Origin: Proteobacteria bacterium UBA4656 | Lineage (GTDB): Bacteria; Pseudomonadota; Gammaproteobacteria; Xanthomonadales; Ahniellaceae | NCBI GenBank assembly: GCA_002405525.1 | Contig: DHLY01000126.1 | Location: 1-17,375, forward strand | Direction: 5' to 3' | Length of the DNA: 17,375 bases | Part shown: one piece after another, positions 1 through 6,602 of the stretch | How the letters are laid out: each line of letters begins with the position of its first letter | Numbering within the stretch: position 1 is the first letter of the stretch | Made by a program: the position numbers and the translations under genes | Notes under the pieces: generated by a model | Database searches by the model: none | Told to the model about the DNA's origin: nothing | The model's input: the letters and a program-made list of their open reading frames with translations, nothing else

Positions 1-193
1 CATGGCGCTGGCCTCGACGACCTATGCCTATGCCCGCACCTTCTACTGTTTCGCCGACGGGGCCTTCATCGGGGAATCACCCCGCGGCCGCTCCCTCGCC
101 TGGTCGCCTACCGGCGCCGGCCGCGTGCTGCTGCGTGCCGTCGACGACCATGGCCGCGGCGACGAACGCGAGGTGGTGGTGGAAGCAGAATGA
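1..193 (+). CDS. pbpC: Penicillin-binding protein 1C, C-terminal end (partial)
   Basis: This is the last 63 or so codons of a gene that begins left of the window; the reading frame is open from base 2 to the TGA at 191-193. The residues resemble the C-terminal beta-rich domain of bifunctional penicillin-binding protein 1C (BiPBP_C): an aromatic stretch followed by a 'W-x-x-x-GAGRVLLRAVDDHGR' type strand close to the stop. In PBP1C this domain follows the glycosyltransferase and transpeptidase domains, which build and cross-link peptidoglycan on the outer face of the inner membrane. None of the catalytic region is visible, so the call rests on the terminal domain only. The ATG at base 2 is an internal methionine, not a start. 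Another secreted protein with the same terminal domain is possible. Confidence 0.7.
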   Translation, partial: MALASTTYAYARTFYCFADGAFIGESPRGRSLAWSPTGAGRVLLRAVDDHGRGDEREVVVEAE

Positions 194-782
194 GCGGTCG
201 TTCGCCGCAACCGACGGGCGGCCGGTGACCGTGCGGCCGGTCGCTTCGCGATCCCATGGCGATGGCAACCTTGTCCGGGTGCACCGCGATCAAGCAGTTC
301 ATCGCCGGCGAACAACGGCCCGGCATGGCTTCCGCCCGAAACAGGCCGCGACGGCCCAGGCGCAGGGGAAAGCCCCGTCCCCGCAGCCATCCGGCGCAAT
401 CACGGAGGATTGCAGCCGCACGCGGGCGAAGACGTACGGCCCGTGGCCGGCGAACGCGCCTTGGTCCTCGAACGAGATATGCCCGGTCCGGGGACGACTT
501 CCTGCACTTCGCCCATCACGGGTCGCCCGCGCGCTTGCGGTGGTGTGGCGCCTGCACGTCCTCGACCACGCCCCGACGGTGAAGGCCCATGCCGGCTGCG
601 GAAATCCAGGTAGCTCCGTCATCGACGGCAATCGCGTCCCGGCAATCGCGGTGCCTCCGGCGTGGCTCCCTCGGCGCTCGGGGGCGCCGTGGCAGCCTCG
701 GGTCCACGGTCGCAAGCGCCCTGTTTTCGGGCTTCCACCACCTCTGTGACGGCATCCGGTCTCGTCACCATGGGGGTTCTCG
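194..782. other. Gene-free interval of 589 bp
   Basis: All open frames here are arginine/proline-rich, contain no recognisable motif, and look like the byproduct of high GC content on both strands. A minus-strand frame covers most of the interval but has no family resemblance. It contains two short direct repeats: a 9-bp GCGGCCGGT at 218-226 and 233-241, just after the pbpC stop, and an 11-bp CGGCAATCGCG at 626-636 and 640-650. It may be decayed coding sequence or long untranslated DNA; I see no gene I can support. Confidence 0.5.
626..650. repeat. 11-bp direct repeat, two copies
   Basis: CGGCAATCGCG occurs exactly at 626-636 and again at 640-650, with a 14-bp period. The function is unknown. 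Two copies could be a regulator half-site array or chance in this GC-rich DNA. Confidence 0.35.
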
Positions 783-1190
783 ATGCCGAAGGAAAACGTT
801 GCGGTGATCCGGGGGATGTATGACGCGTTTGCCGCGGGTGATGTCCCAGGCGTGCTCGGGCGCATGAACCCGGACATGGTCTGGAACGAGGCGGAAAACC
901 TTCCATATGCCGACGGTAACCCGTACATCGGACCGGGGGCGGTGGCGCAGGGCGTCTTCGCCCGCTGCGGCAGCGAGTGGGACGGTTTCCCGGTCGTCGT
1001 CGACGAGCTGCTCGATGCCGGCGATACCGTCGTGGCCCTCGGCCGCTATCGCGGAACCTACAAGGCCACCGGTCGTCCGCAGAACACGCAACTGGTGTAC
1101 GTCTGGCGGCTCGCCGGCGGCAAGATGGTGCGGTTCCAGCAGTCTGTCGACACGCTCCAGGTCGCGCGGGTCATCGGAACCGCCGAGTGA
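783..1190 (+). CDS. NTF2-like / SnoaL-like family protein
   Basis: This 135-residue protein has the size and pattern of the NTF2-like (SnoaL/ketosteroid isomerase-like) cone fold. It starts with an N-terminal helix 'VIRGMYDAFAAGD', continues with 'MNPDMVWNEAE' and the typical 'YIGPGAVAQGVFARC' segment, and ends in beta strands such as 'GDTVVALGRYRGTYKATG' and 'LVYVWRLAGGKMVRFQQSVDT'. Members bind small hydrophobic ligands or catalyse isomerisation, dehydration or cyclisation; many have no known substrate, and I cannot assign one here. It is cytoplasmic, with no signal peptide. A G-rich stretch (GGGGGT) about 6-10 bases upstream can serve as the ribosome binding site for the ATG at 783. A strong hairpin follows the stop. 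It precedes rpfC on the same strand, but a gap of about 400 bp argues against a shared operon. Confidence 0.85.
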   Translation: MPKENVAVIRGMYDAFAAGDVPGVLGRMNPDMVWNEAENLPYADGNPYIGPGAVAQGVFARCGSEWDGFPVVVDELLDAGDTVVALGRYRGTYKATGRPQNTQLVYVWRLAGGKMVRFQQSVDTLQVARVIGTAE

Positions 1191-1206
1191 CACGCTTGGG
1201 CGAACC

Positions 1207-1224
1207 CGCGCCCTGAAGGGCGCG
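1207..1224 (+). terminator. GC-rich hairpin after the NTF2-like gene
   Basis: CGCGCCC, TGAA, GGGCGCG forms a perfect 7-bp stem with a tetraloop, extendable to 8 bp with a GA loop, 17 bp after the stop codon. There is no T-run, so intrinsic termination is uncertain, but this is the likely 3' end of the transcript. Confidence 0.45.
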
Positions 1225-1592
1225 GCATCACGAACGCGAGGGATGCCGCGCGCCGGCGGTCGGCGCGACGGGCCCGGGCGTCCCATGCCGCGGGTCAGGC
1301 CCGGTGCAGCGCCTGCAGGGCTGCCGGGTCGGGATCGCGCTGCGCCTTTCGCGCCGGCCATCGCGTCCTCGTCGCCCGCCTCGAAGCGCCGGTGGTAGCG
1401 CCCTGGATCCTGTTGCACCCCGCAGGCACGGCATCGCTGCGGAACCCGGCCGAGTCCGCGGCCGAATCACCGGAAGGCGCGCGGGTTCCCGGGCGGCGCT
1501 GCGGACGCGCCGCGGGCGCCCACGTACACTGCGCGAACCCGCCGGGCCCTGTCCATCCGGCCCGTTCCACCCCAGCGCACGGCGACCCGCCC
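1225..1592. other. Gene-free leader region upstream of rpfC
   Basis: No recognisable protein is encoded here in any frame. The rpfC reading frame stays open upstream to 1392, but that extension is Arg/Pro/Gly-rich and unlike the RpfC family. TACACT at 1525-1530 matches the sigma-70 -10 consensus at 4 of 6 positions and lies about 60 bp before the proposed start; no matching -35 element is visible in the GC-rich DNA before it. Confidence 0.4.
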
Positions 1593-3701
1593 TTGCTTCC
1601 GATCACGGACCAACTCGCCGGCCGCTTCCGCAATCGCGCGGACACGGAGCACGTCCAGGCGGCGATCCGGCTGGCGATCGCCGCGGCGATGGCGGCGCTG
1701 CTGATGGCGCTGTATCCGGATGCGATCCATGGCGAAACCCGGGAGTCGCTGTTCGCCCTGGCGATCGGTCTCGAGCTGGTGCTCGCCGTCGGCATCCTGG
1801 CGTCGATCGCGGTGTCGCCGGGTATCAGCCACACGCGGCGCAGCGTCGGCATCGTCGGCGACATCGGCACCTCCTGTCTTGCGATGTCGGTGCTGGGCAT
1901 CGACGCCGCCCCGCTGTGGGGCGTTTGCCTGTGGGTGGTCGTCGGCAACGGCCTGCGCTTCGGACCGCGTTATCTGCTCGCGACCATGGCCGCGGCGCTG
2001 GTCGGGTTCTGCGCGGTCATTCTGATCAATGACGATTGGACCGAGCACCCGGTGCTCGCGTGGACCCTGTGGGGCGTGCTGTTCACCGTGCCCGCATACC
2101 TGCACAAACTCGTTCGTGACCTGACCGAGGCGCGCGATGCCGCCGCGCGTGCAAGCGCCGCGAAAACCTGGTTCCTCGCTTCGACCAGTCACGAGCTGCG
2201 CACGCCGCTCAACGGTGTCGTGACCGCGGTCGAGCTGCTGCGCACCACCGATCTGTCGCGTGAGCAGCAGCGCCTGGCCGACACGGCCCTGCAAGGCGCA
2301 CGCGCGCTTTCGGGCCTGGTCGGAGACATCCTCGACATCTCGGCGATCGAATCGGGAAGCCTTACGCTGCACGCGACGCGCACGCAGCCGCGGGAGATCG
2401 CCAAGGCGGTGGCGATGATGCTGGCGCCGACCGCGCGCGAGAAGGGCATCGCCCTCGACCTCGAAGCGTCCGCCGACGTGCCCATGGAAGTGGAGCTGGA
2501 CGCGCAGCGCACCCAGCAGGCGCTTCTGAACCTCGCCCACAATGCGGTGAAGTTCACCGACAGTGGCAGGGTGTGCATCAGGGTCGGCATGTCCGAAGAC
2601 AGTCGCTGGCTGCTGTTCGAGGTGAGCGACACCGGAATCGGGATCGCCCCGGATGTCCTGCCGCGCATCTTCGATGCCTTCACCCAGGCCGAAACCGGCG
2701 CCCACCGCCGCTACGGAGGGACCGGCATCGGCACCACCATCGCGCGCGAACTGGTCACCCGCATGGGCGGGCGGATGTACGCGGAGAGCACTCTCGGAGT
2801 CGGCAGCCGATTCTGGTTCACCGTGCCCTTGGCGCGGGCGGAGGGGACGCGGGTTTCGCCGATGCCGGCGATCCCGGCGAACGCGCCCGGCCAGTTGATC
2901 GCCGAACATCGGCGTCGTTTCGCGCCGAAGCGGGTGATCGTGCTGGACGACCTTGCGTCCAACCGCGAGGTCCTGCGCACGCTGCTGGAGCGGCTCGGGC
3001 ACGAGGTGGTCGAAGTGGACTCGGCGCCGGCAGCGCTGGACGTGCTCGCCGGGGAGACCGTCCATGCCGCCGTCGTCGACTGGCACATGCCCGAGATCAC
3101 CGGCCACGACCTGCTGCTCGAGATCAAGGCATCCGGCGGCCGGGCCGCCGACGTACCGGTGATCATCCTCACTGCCGATGCCACCAGCGGCACCATGGCG
3201 AGGGCGATGGCCGCCGGCGCCGCCGCCTTCCTGACCAAGCCGATCTCGGTGCCGGCGCTGCTGCGGGCGCTGGAGGGTGCGTTCGGCGGGGGCGCGCGGC
3301 CAGCGCCGGACGCGCCGGCGGTCGACCCGGTACCGGAATCCGACGCCACCCTGGACCTCGCCCACATCGACGAACTGCTGGAGTCGGGGCTGACCGAAGC
3401 GACGGTCGCCCACCTGTCCTACACCGGGCTGGCCGACGTGCGCCGCGCCGCCCAGGCCGCCCGCCAGGCCGCCCAGGCGGGCAACCTGTTCGCCTTCGCG
3501 GATGCCGCCCATGCAATCAAGGGTGTCGCGGCCAACATCGGCGCACCGAAGCTCGCGGCGGCGGCGCATCGCGCGATGCGCGCCGACCCGGTCGGGTTCC
3601 GCGCTTCGGCCGGATCGGACTTGCTGGCGGAACTCGACGCCGAGATCGACCTCGCCCGGCGCGCGGTCGCGGCCCGCTTTCCCGGCGCGCCCGGCGACTG
3701 A
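1593..3701 (+). CDS. rpfC: RpfC-type hybrid sensor histidine kinase (DSF receptor)
   Basis: This is a membrane hybrid histidine kinase that senses diffusible signal factor. Numbering from a TTG start at 1593 gives 702 residues. Residues 15-22 read RADTEHVQ, like the RADSEHAQ of Xanthomonas RpfC at the same positions. About five transmembrane helices lie within 23-170 and include the family's 'SHTRR' and 'W-x-x-x-GNGLR' signatures. The phospho-accepting His200 (SHELRTPLNG) is followed by the ATPase N box at Asn317, DTGIG at 346-350 and GTGIGTTIA at 376-384. A receiver domain follows with Asp452/453, phospho-acceptor Asp496 and Lys549, then a histidine phosphotransfer domain with His640. All phosphorelay residues are intact. 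The upstream ATG/GTG-type extension is not family-like, so the TTG is preferred although no strong ribosome site precedes it. The gene converges with rpfF, as in Xanthomonas, with an 18-bp gap. The partner rpfG is not adjacent. Confidence 0.95.
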   Translation: MLPITDQLAGRFRNRADTEHVQAAIRLAIAAAMAALLMALYPDAIHGETRESLFALAIGLELVLAVGILASIAVSPGISHTRRSVGIVGDIGTSCLAMSVLGIDAAPLWGVCLWVVVGNGLRFGPRYLLATMAAALVGFCAVILINDDWTEHPVLAWTLWGVLFTVPAYLHKLVRDLTEARDAAARASAAKTWFLASTSHELRTPLNGVVTAVELLRTTDLSREQQRLADTALQGARALSGLVGDILDISAIESGSLTLHATRTQPREIAKAVAMMLAPTAREKGIALDLEASADVPMEVELDAQRTQQALLNLAHNAVKFTDSGRVCIRVGMSEDSRWLLFEVSDTGIGIAPDVLPRIFDAFTQAETGAHRRYGGTGIGTTIARELVTRMGGRMYAESTLGVGSRFWFTVPLARAEGTRVSPMPAIPANAPGQLIAEHRRRFAPKRVIVLDDLASNREVLRTLLERLGHEVVEVDSAPAALDVLAGETVHAAVVDWHMPEITGHDLLLEIKASGGRAADVPVIILTADATSGTMARAMAAGAAAFLTKPISVPALLRALEGAFGGGARPAPDAPAVDPVPESDATLDLAHIDELLESGLTEATVAHLSYTGLADVRRAAQAARQAAQAGNLFAFADAAHAIKGVAANIGAPKLAAAAHRAMRADPVGFRASAGSDLLAELDAEIDLARRAVAARFPGAPGD

Positions 3702-3719
3702 TCCGCGCGCCCGTGCGGG

Positions 3720-4619
3720 TCAGCGCGCCGCCGCCGCGCCCTCGGTGCCGGCGACCGCGTGCCGGGTGGTCTGCGCGCGGACCAGGCGCCGCATGGTCTT
3801 GATCGAGCGGCCGTCGAGCGCCATCGCGCTGTCGACCCACAGCGCGATGCCGGCGTGCAGCTCCTCCAGCGTGATCGGCTCGGCACGCTGGCGCAGCGCC
3901 GCCACCGCCGCCCAGGTGCGCGGCCGCCGCCGGTTGCTGCGGATGAGTTCGCGCACGGCTTCCGTTCCGCCGCCGCGCGGCGCGAGCACGTCGACCACGC
4001 CCATCGCGTGCAGGCGCTCGGCGGTCAGGATCTCTCCCGACATGATCAGGCGCTGCGCGATCTGGCCGCCGACGCGCCGCCGCAGGAAGGGGTACGCGCC
4101 CATGCCCGGGAAGAGGCCGAACAGCGATTCCGGCAGGCCCATCTCGACGCCTTCCTCGGCGACGATGGTGTGGCATGACAATGCCGCCTCGAATCCGCCG
4201 CCGAGCGCGTCGCCCTGCACCAGCGCGACCGTGTGCAGGTTGGCACCGAAACCGGTGTGGAACGCGAACACGCCCTGCATGCACTTCTCGGCGTAATCGC
4301 GCAGCGTCGCCGCGTCGCCGCGCTCGATGCAGTCGGCGAAGCACTCGAGGTCGCCGCCGAGGTTGAACACGGACGCCGCCGAACCGAGCACGACATGGTG
4401 CAGGTCGCCGGGCTCGGCCGCCCGCATCTCGCGGCCGATGGTGGCCTGGAAGGACAGCATCTCGTCCATCATCGCGGGATGGAAGCAGGGGCGGACCACG
4501 GGAGCGCCGGGCGCCGTGGCGTGCATGAAGCCCCAGTAGGTCTGCGCGCCGCGGTCCACCAGGGTGTCGAAGTAACGGAAGCTGGTTGGTGCGGTGAAGC
4601 CAAGCGAATGGATGTTCAT
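3720..4619 (-). CDS. rpfF: RpfF, DSF synthase (crotonase-fold dehydratase/thioesterase)
   Basis: This enzyme of the enoyl-CoA hydratase superfamily makes cis-2-unsaturated fatty acid signals from 3-hydroxyacyl-ACP by dehydration and then thioester cleavage. The 299-residue product is close to the 289 of Xanthomonas RpfF. It shows the RpfF-specific stretches HVVLGS...VFNLGGDL (75-91), ALVQGDALGGGFEAALSCHT (132-151, Glu144) and EEGVEMGLPESLFGLFPGMGAY (155-176, Glu164). Glu144 and Glu164 line up with catalytic Glu141 and Glu161 of the Xanthomonas enzyme with a constant +3 offset. The C-terminal 'WVDSAMAL...SIKTMRRLVRAQ' is also family-like. I chose the ATG at 4619 because AAGGA lies 8 bp before it; an ATG six codons upstream is possible. 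It lies 31 bp downstream of the di-iron gene on the same strand, so co-transcription is likely. Confidence 0.96.
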   Translation of the reverse strand: MNIHSLGFTAPTSFRYFDTLVDRGAQTYWGFMHATAPGAPVVRPCFHPAMMDEMLSFQATIGREMRAAEPGDLHHVVLGSAASVFNLGGDLECFADCIERGDAATLRDYAEKCMQGVFAFHTGFGANLHTVALVQGDALGGGFEAALSCHTIVAEEGVEMGLPESLFGLFPGMGAYPFLRRRVGGQIAQRLIMSGEILTAERLHAMGVVDVLAPRGGGTEAVRELIRSNRRRPRTWAAVAALRQRAEPITLEELHAGIALWVDSAMALDGRSIKTMRRLVRAQTTRHAVAGTEGAAAAR

Positions 4620-4650
4620 GGGGAGGTTCCTTGGCATGTCGGACGAGGGA

Positions 4651-5469
4651 TCAGGGGGTGGCAATCGGTTGCAGGTGCGCGTTCCAGCGCTGCATGACCG
4701 CAGCGGCGAGCGTGTCGTCCAGCCGCATGCGCGGATGGAATCGCGGGTCGAGGTAGGCGCCGAGATGGCCGAGCGTGCGCCACAGCATGCGGTGGCGGCC
4801 GAACAGGTGACGCCACGCCCCTTTCCACCACGCGGCGCGGAACAGCGAACCGTCCTGCGCGCCGAACCACAGTGCGCCGAGCCCGAGCAGGGCGTAGAAC
4901 AGCGGCAGGGTGAGCGCAGCACCGAGCAGGCGCAGGGCGTAGGACGGCCCAACGGCCTGCAGGACGTCGAAGGCGACCGCCCGGTGTTCGATCTCCTCGC
5001 CGAAGTGCCATTCGTACAGCGCGCGCAGCGTCGGGTCGCTGTCGGCGAGCATATTCTGGCTCAAGACCTCGTGTCCGAGGTAGGCATTGACGTACTCGAC
5101 GCAGGAGACCATCGACATCCGGATCCGCAGCGGCAGCAGGTTCTCGGCCATGCCGAACACCACGCCGTTCACCACGCTCGCGGCCGAGCGGAACCGGTAA
5201 CCCATGCCGTCCAGCAGCGGCAGGGCGGCGTGGTGCGCTGCGCCGTGCTGCGCTTCCTGGCGCACGAACCGGTCGATGCGCGCGGACAGCTCCGGATCGG
5301 TGACCCGTGGCTCCAGGGCGCGGATCGTGCTGATGTAGAACCGCTCGTTGCGGGGCACCAGCACACCGTAGGTGTTGAGGATGCCCGACAGGAAGGGATC
5401 ACCCGCCGCCCAGGCGGTGTTTCCAGCGACCGCCGATCCGGCGGCAAAGCGTCGTACTTGCAGTACCAT
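4651..5469 (-). CDS. PF10118-like membrane protein with di-iron ligand pattern
   Basis: This 272-residue protein resembles the family annotated as predicted metal-dependent hydrolases (PF10118). With the ATG at 5469, residues form a ferritin-like di-iron pattern: Glu42, then Glu72-x-x-His75 (EAQH) 30 residues on, then Glu125 and Glu159-x-x-His162 (EIEH) 34 residues on. A hydrophobic helix at about 178-204 suggests attachment to the membrane. Such carboxylate-bridged di-iron centres occur in desaturases, N-oxygenases and ribonucleotide reductase R2, so the 'hydrolase' label may be wrong; the substrate is unknown. The start is chosen because AGAAGGA sits 8 bp upstream; an in-frame ATG at 5496 is the alternative. 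The gene is the first of an apparent operon with rpfF, which suggests, without proving, a role in making or modifying the DSF fatty-acid signal. Confidence 0.85.
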   Translation of the reverse strand: MVLQVRRFAAGSAVAGNTAWAAGDPFLSGILNTYGVLVPRNERFYISTIRALEPRVTDPELSARIDRFVRQEAQHGAAHHAALPLLDGMGYRFRSAASVVNGVVFGMAENLLPLRIRMSMVSCVEYVNAYLGHEVLSQNMLADSDPTLRALYEWHFGEEIEHRAVAFDVLQAVGPSYALRLLGAALTLPLFYALLGLGALWFGAQDGSLFRAAWWKGAWRHLFGRHRMLWRTLGHLGAYLDPRFHPRMRLDDTLAAAVMQRWNAHLQPIATP

Positions 5470-5569
5470 GACGTCGGTCCTTCTAGGTATCACCATGGGC
5501 CCCCTGCAAGGATGATGCTATACCCGCGCAGCGGCCCGCAGATGTGAAGCCTGCGCAAATTCCCCGTGT

Positions 5570-5585
5570 CTCGACCTTGGTCGAG
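5570..5585. promoter_or_regulatory. Palindrome in the divergent region before gloB
   Basis: CTCGACC-TT-GGTCGAG is a perfect inverted repeat with 7-bp arms. It lies between the divergent di-iron/rpfF operon (start 5469) and gloB (start 5621), 35 bp before the gloB start. The size and position fit an operator for a dimeric regulator, but an mRNA hairpin is equally possible. The binding protein is unknown. Confidence 0.4.
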
Positions 5586-5620
5586 TCCGGTGCCGGTGCC
5601 GGGTCCGGCCGGAGCCTGCC

Positions 5621-6391
5621 TTGGGACTCGAGATCCATCGCCTGCCCGCGTTTGAAGACAACTACCTGTGGCTGCTTCGCGAGCCGGCGAGCGGGCAGGT
5701 CGCGACGGTCGATCCGGGCGATGCGTCAGTGGTGCTGGCCGCCCTGCCGCGTGTCGGCGGCCGGTTGGACTGGATCCTCGTCACCCACCACCACCCCGAC
5801 CACGTGGGCGGCATTCCGGCCCTGAAGGCCGCGACAGCCTGCCGCGTCGCCGGGCCGGCCAGGGACGCAACGCGGATTCCGGGGCTCGACATCGGGGTGG
5901 TCGAGGGAGACGCTGTGCGCCTGGGCGCGGCGACCGCCGCGGTGATCGAGACCCCCGGCCACACGCGCGGCCACATTGCCTGGTGGTTCGCCGTCGATCG
6001 TGCGCTGTTCTGCGGCGACACCCTGTTCAGTCTCGGCTGCGGGCGCCTGTTCGAGGGCGATGCGGTGACGATGTGGACCTCGCTGTCGAAACTGGCCGCC
6101 CTGCCGGACGATGCGCAAGTGCACTGCGCGCACGAGTACACGCTGTCCAACGCGCGATTTGCAGCAACCGTCGACCCCGACCATCCGCCGCTGCGAGCGT
6201 TCGTCGCCCAGGTCGAGGCCCTGCGCGCGCGCGGCGCGCCGACGGTGCCTTCGCGGCTCGGCGACGAAAAGGCCTGCAACCCGTTCCTTCGCGCCGCCGA
6301 TCCGGCGTTCGCGGCACGGATCGGCATGGCCGGCGCCGCGCCGGCGGCGGTGTTCGGCGAACTGCGCCGCCGCAAGGACGTCTTCCGCTGA
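5621..6391 (+). CDS. gloB: Hydroxyacylglutathione hydrolase (glyoxalase II)
   Basis: This metallo-beta-lactamase-fold enzyme hydrolyses S-lactoylglutathione to lactate and glutathione, the second step of methylglyoxal detoxification in the cytoplasm. The 256-residue length matches the family. The binuclear metal site is complete: THHHPDH at 55-61 (His56, His58, Asp60, His61), His114 in TPGHT, Asp133 in CGDTLF and His171 in AHEYT. The glutathione-binding region near the C-terminus is present (the 'EKACNPFLR' stretch at 216-224), which separates it from general metallo-beta-lactamase hydrolases. The start is TTG at 5621, supported by GGAG six bases upstream and by the family-typical N-terminus 'IHRLPAFEDNYLWLL'. 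Its stop codon lies inside a perfect hairpin that is also the left end of a repeat-like sequence. It is divergent from the rpfF operon; a functional link to it is not evident. Confidence 0.95.
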   Translation: MGLEIHRLPAFEDNYLWLLREPASGQVATVDPGDASVVLAALPRVGGRLDWILVTHHHPDHVGGIPALKAATACRVAGPARDATRIPGLDIGVVEGDAVRLGAATAAVIETPGHTRGHIAWWFAVDRALFCGDTLFSLGCGRLFEGDAVTMWTSLSKLAALPDDAQVHCAHEYTLSNARFAATVDPDHPPLRAFVAQVEALRARGAPTVPSRLGDEKACNPFLRAADPAFAARIGMAGAAPAAVFGELRRRKDVFR

Positions 6392-6537
6392 GAGGCTGTG
6401 AAAGAACAGCCTCTCAGGCAGCCATGGATGGCGCGCGCGCGGGTCATGCACGCCCGTGCACGATTCGCGGGAGCGAGCTCGGACCTGTGCCGGACTCGCG
6501 ACCGGAAAAACCCACAGGATTTTTCACAGGCTCCGAG
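6388..6537. repeat. Candidate MITE-like element with imperfect terminal inverted repeats
   Basis: The 20 bases at 6388-6407 and the reverse complement of 6518-6537 agree at 15 positions, sharing the block CTGTGAAA. The interval encodes nothing recognisable and starts at the gloB stop codon. The right side also carries CACAGG twice around a T-run and the AT-rich GAAAAA/TTTTTC pairing, unlike the surrounding GC-rich DNA. This could be a non-autonomous mobile sequence or an intergenic repeat family; I see no clear target-site duplication. Confidence 0.4.
6389..6416 (+). terminator. gloB: Perfect 10-bp hairpin overlapping the gloB stop codon
   Basis: TGAGAGGCTG pairs exactly with CAGCCTCTCA around the 8-base loop TGAAAGAA. 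The TGA stop of gloB is the first three bases of the stem. There is no T-run after it, so it may protect the mRNA 3' end or cause only partial termination. Confidence 0.55.
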
Positions 6538-6602
6538 CGAGCCGTCGCGCTCCCGGCGCGGGCCGGCTTGCGGTGCGCGGCGGGGCCGGCGACCATCCGA
6601 AA

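Noticed and set aside
299..928. A 209-residue minus-strand frame over the gap before the NTF2-like gene
   Set aside because: It overlaps the start of a well-supported gene, has no family resemblance and no ribosome site. Kept only as a possibility in the gene-free interval.
1228..1470. A short Arg-rich minus-strand frame between the NTF2-like gene and rpfC
   Set aside because: No motif and no start signal; the composition is typical of random high-GC DNA.
1467..3569. A 700-residue open frame on the minus strand opposite rpfC
   Set aside because: Low-complexity Arg/Gly/Asp/His composition and no motif; it mirrors the coding frame of an intact histidine kinase.
3720..4619. Reading rpfF as an ordinary enoyl-CoA hydratase
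   Set aside because: The FNLGGDL and GLPESLFGLFPGMGAY stretches and the constant +3 offset of both catalytic glutamates to Xanthomonas RpfF, plus the convergent rpfC, make DSF synthase the better call.
5540..5560. A possible Clp/CRP-type site around TGTGAAGCC upstream of the rpfF operon
   Set aside because: Only the left half-site TGTGA is present; the right half matches poorly in either spacing.
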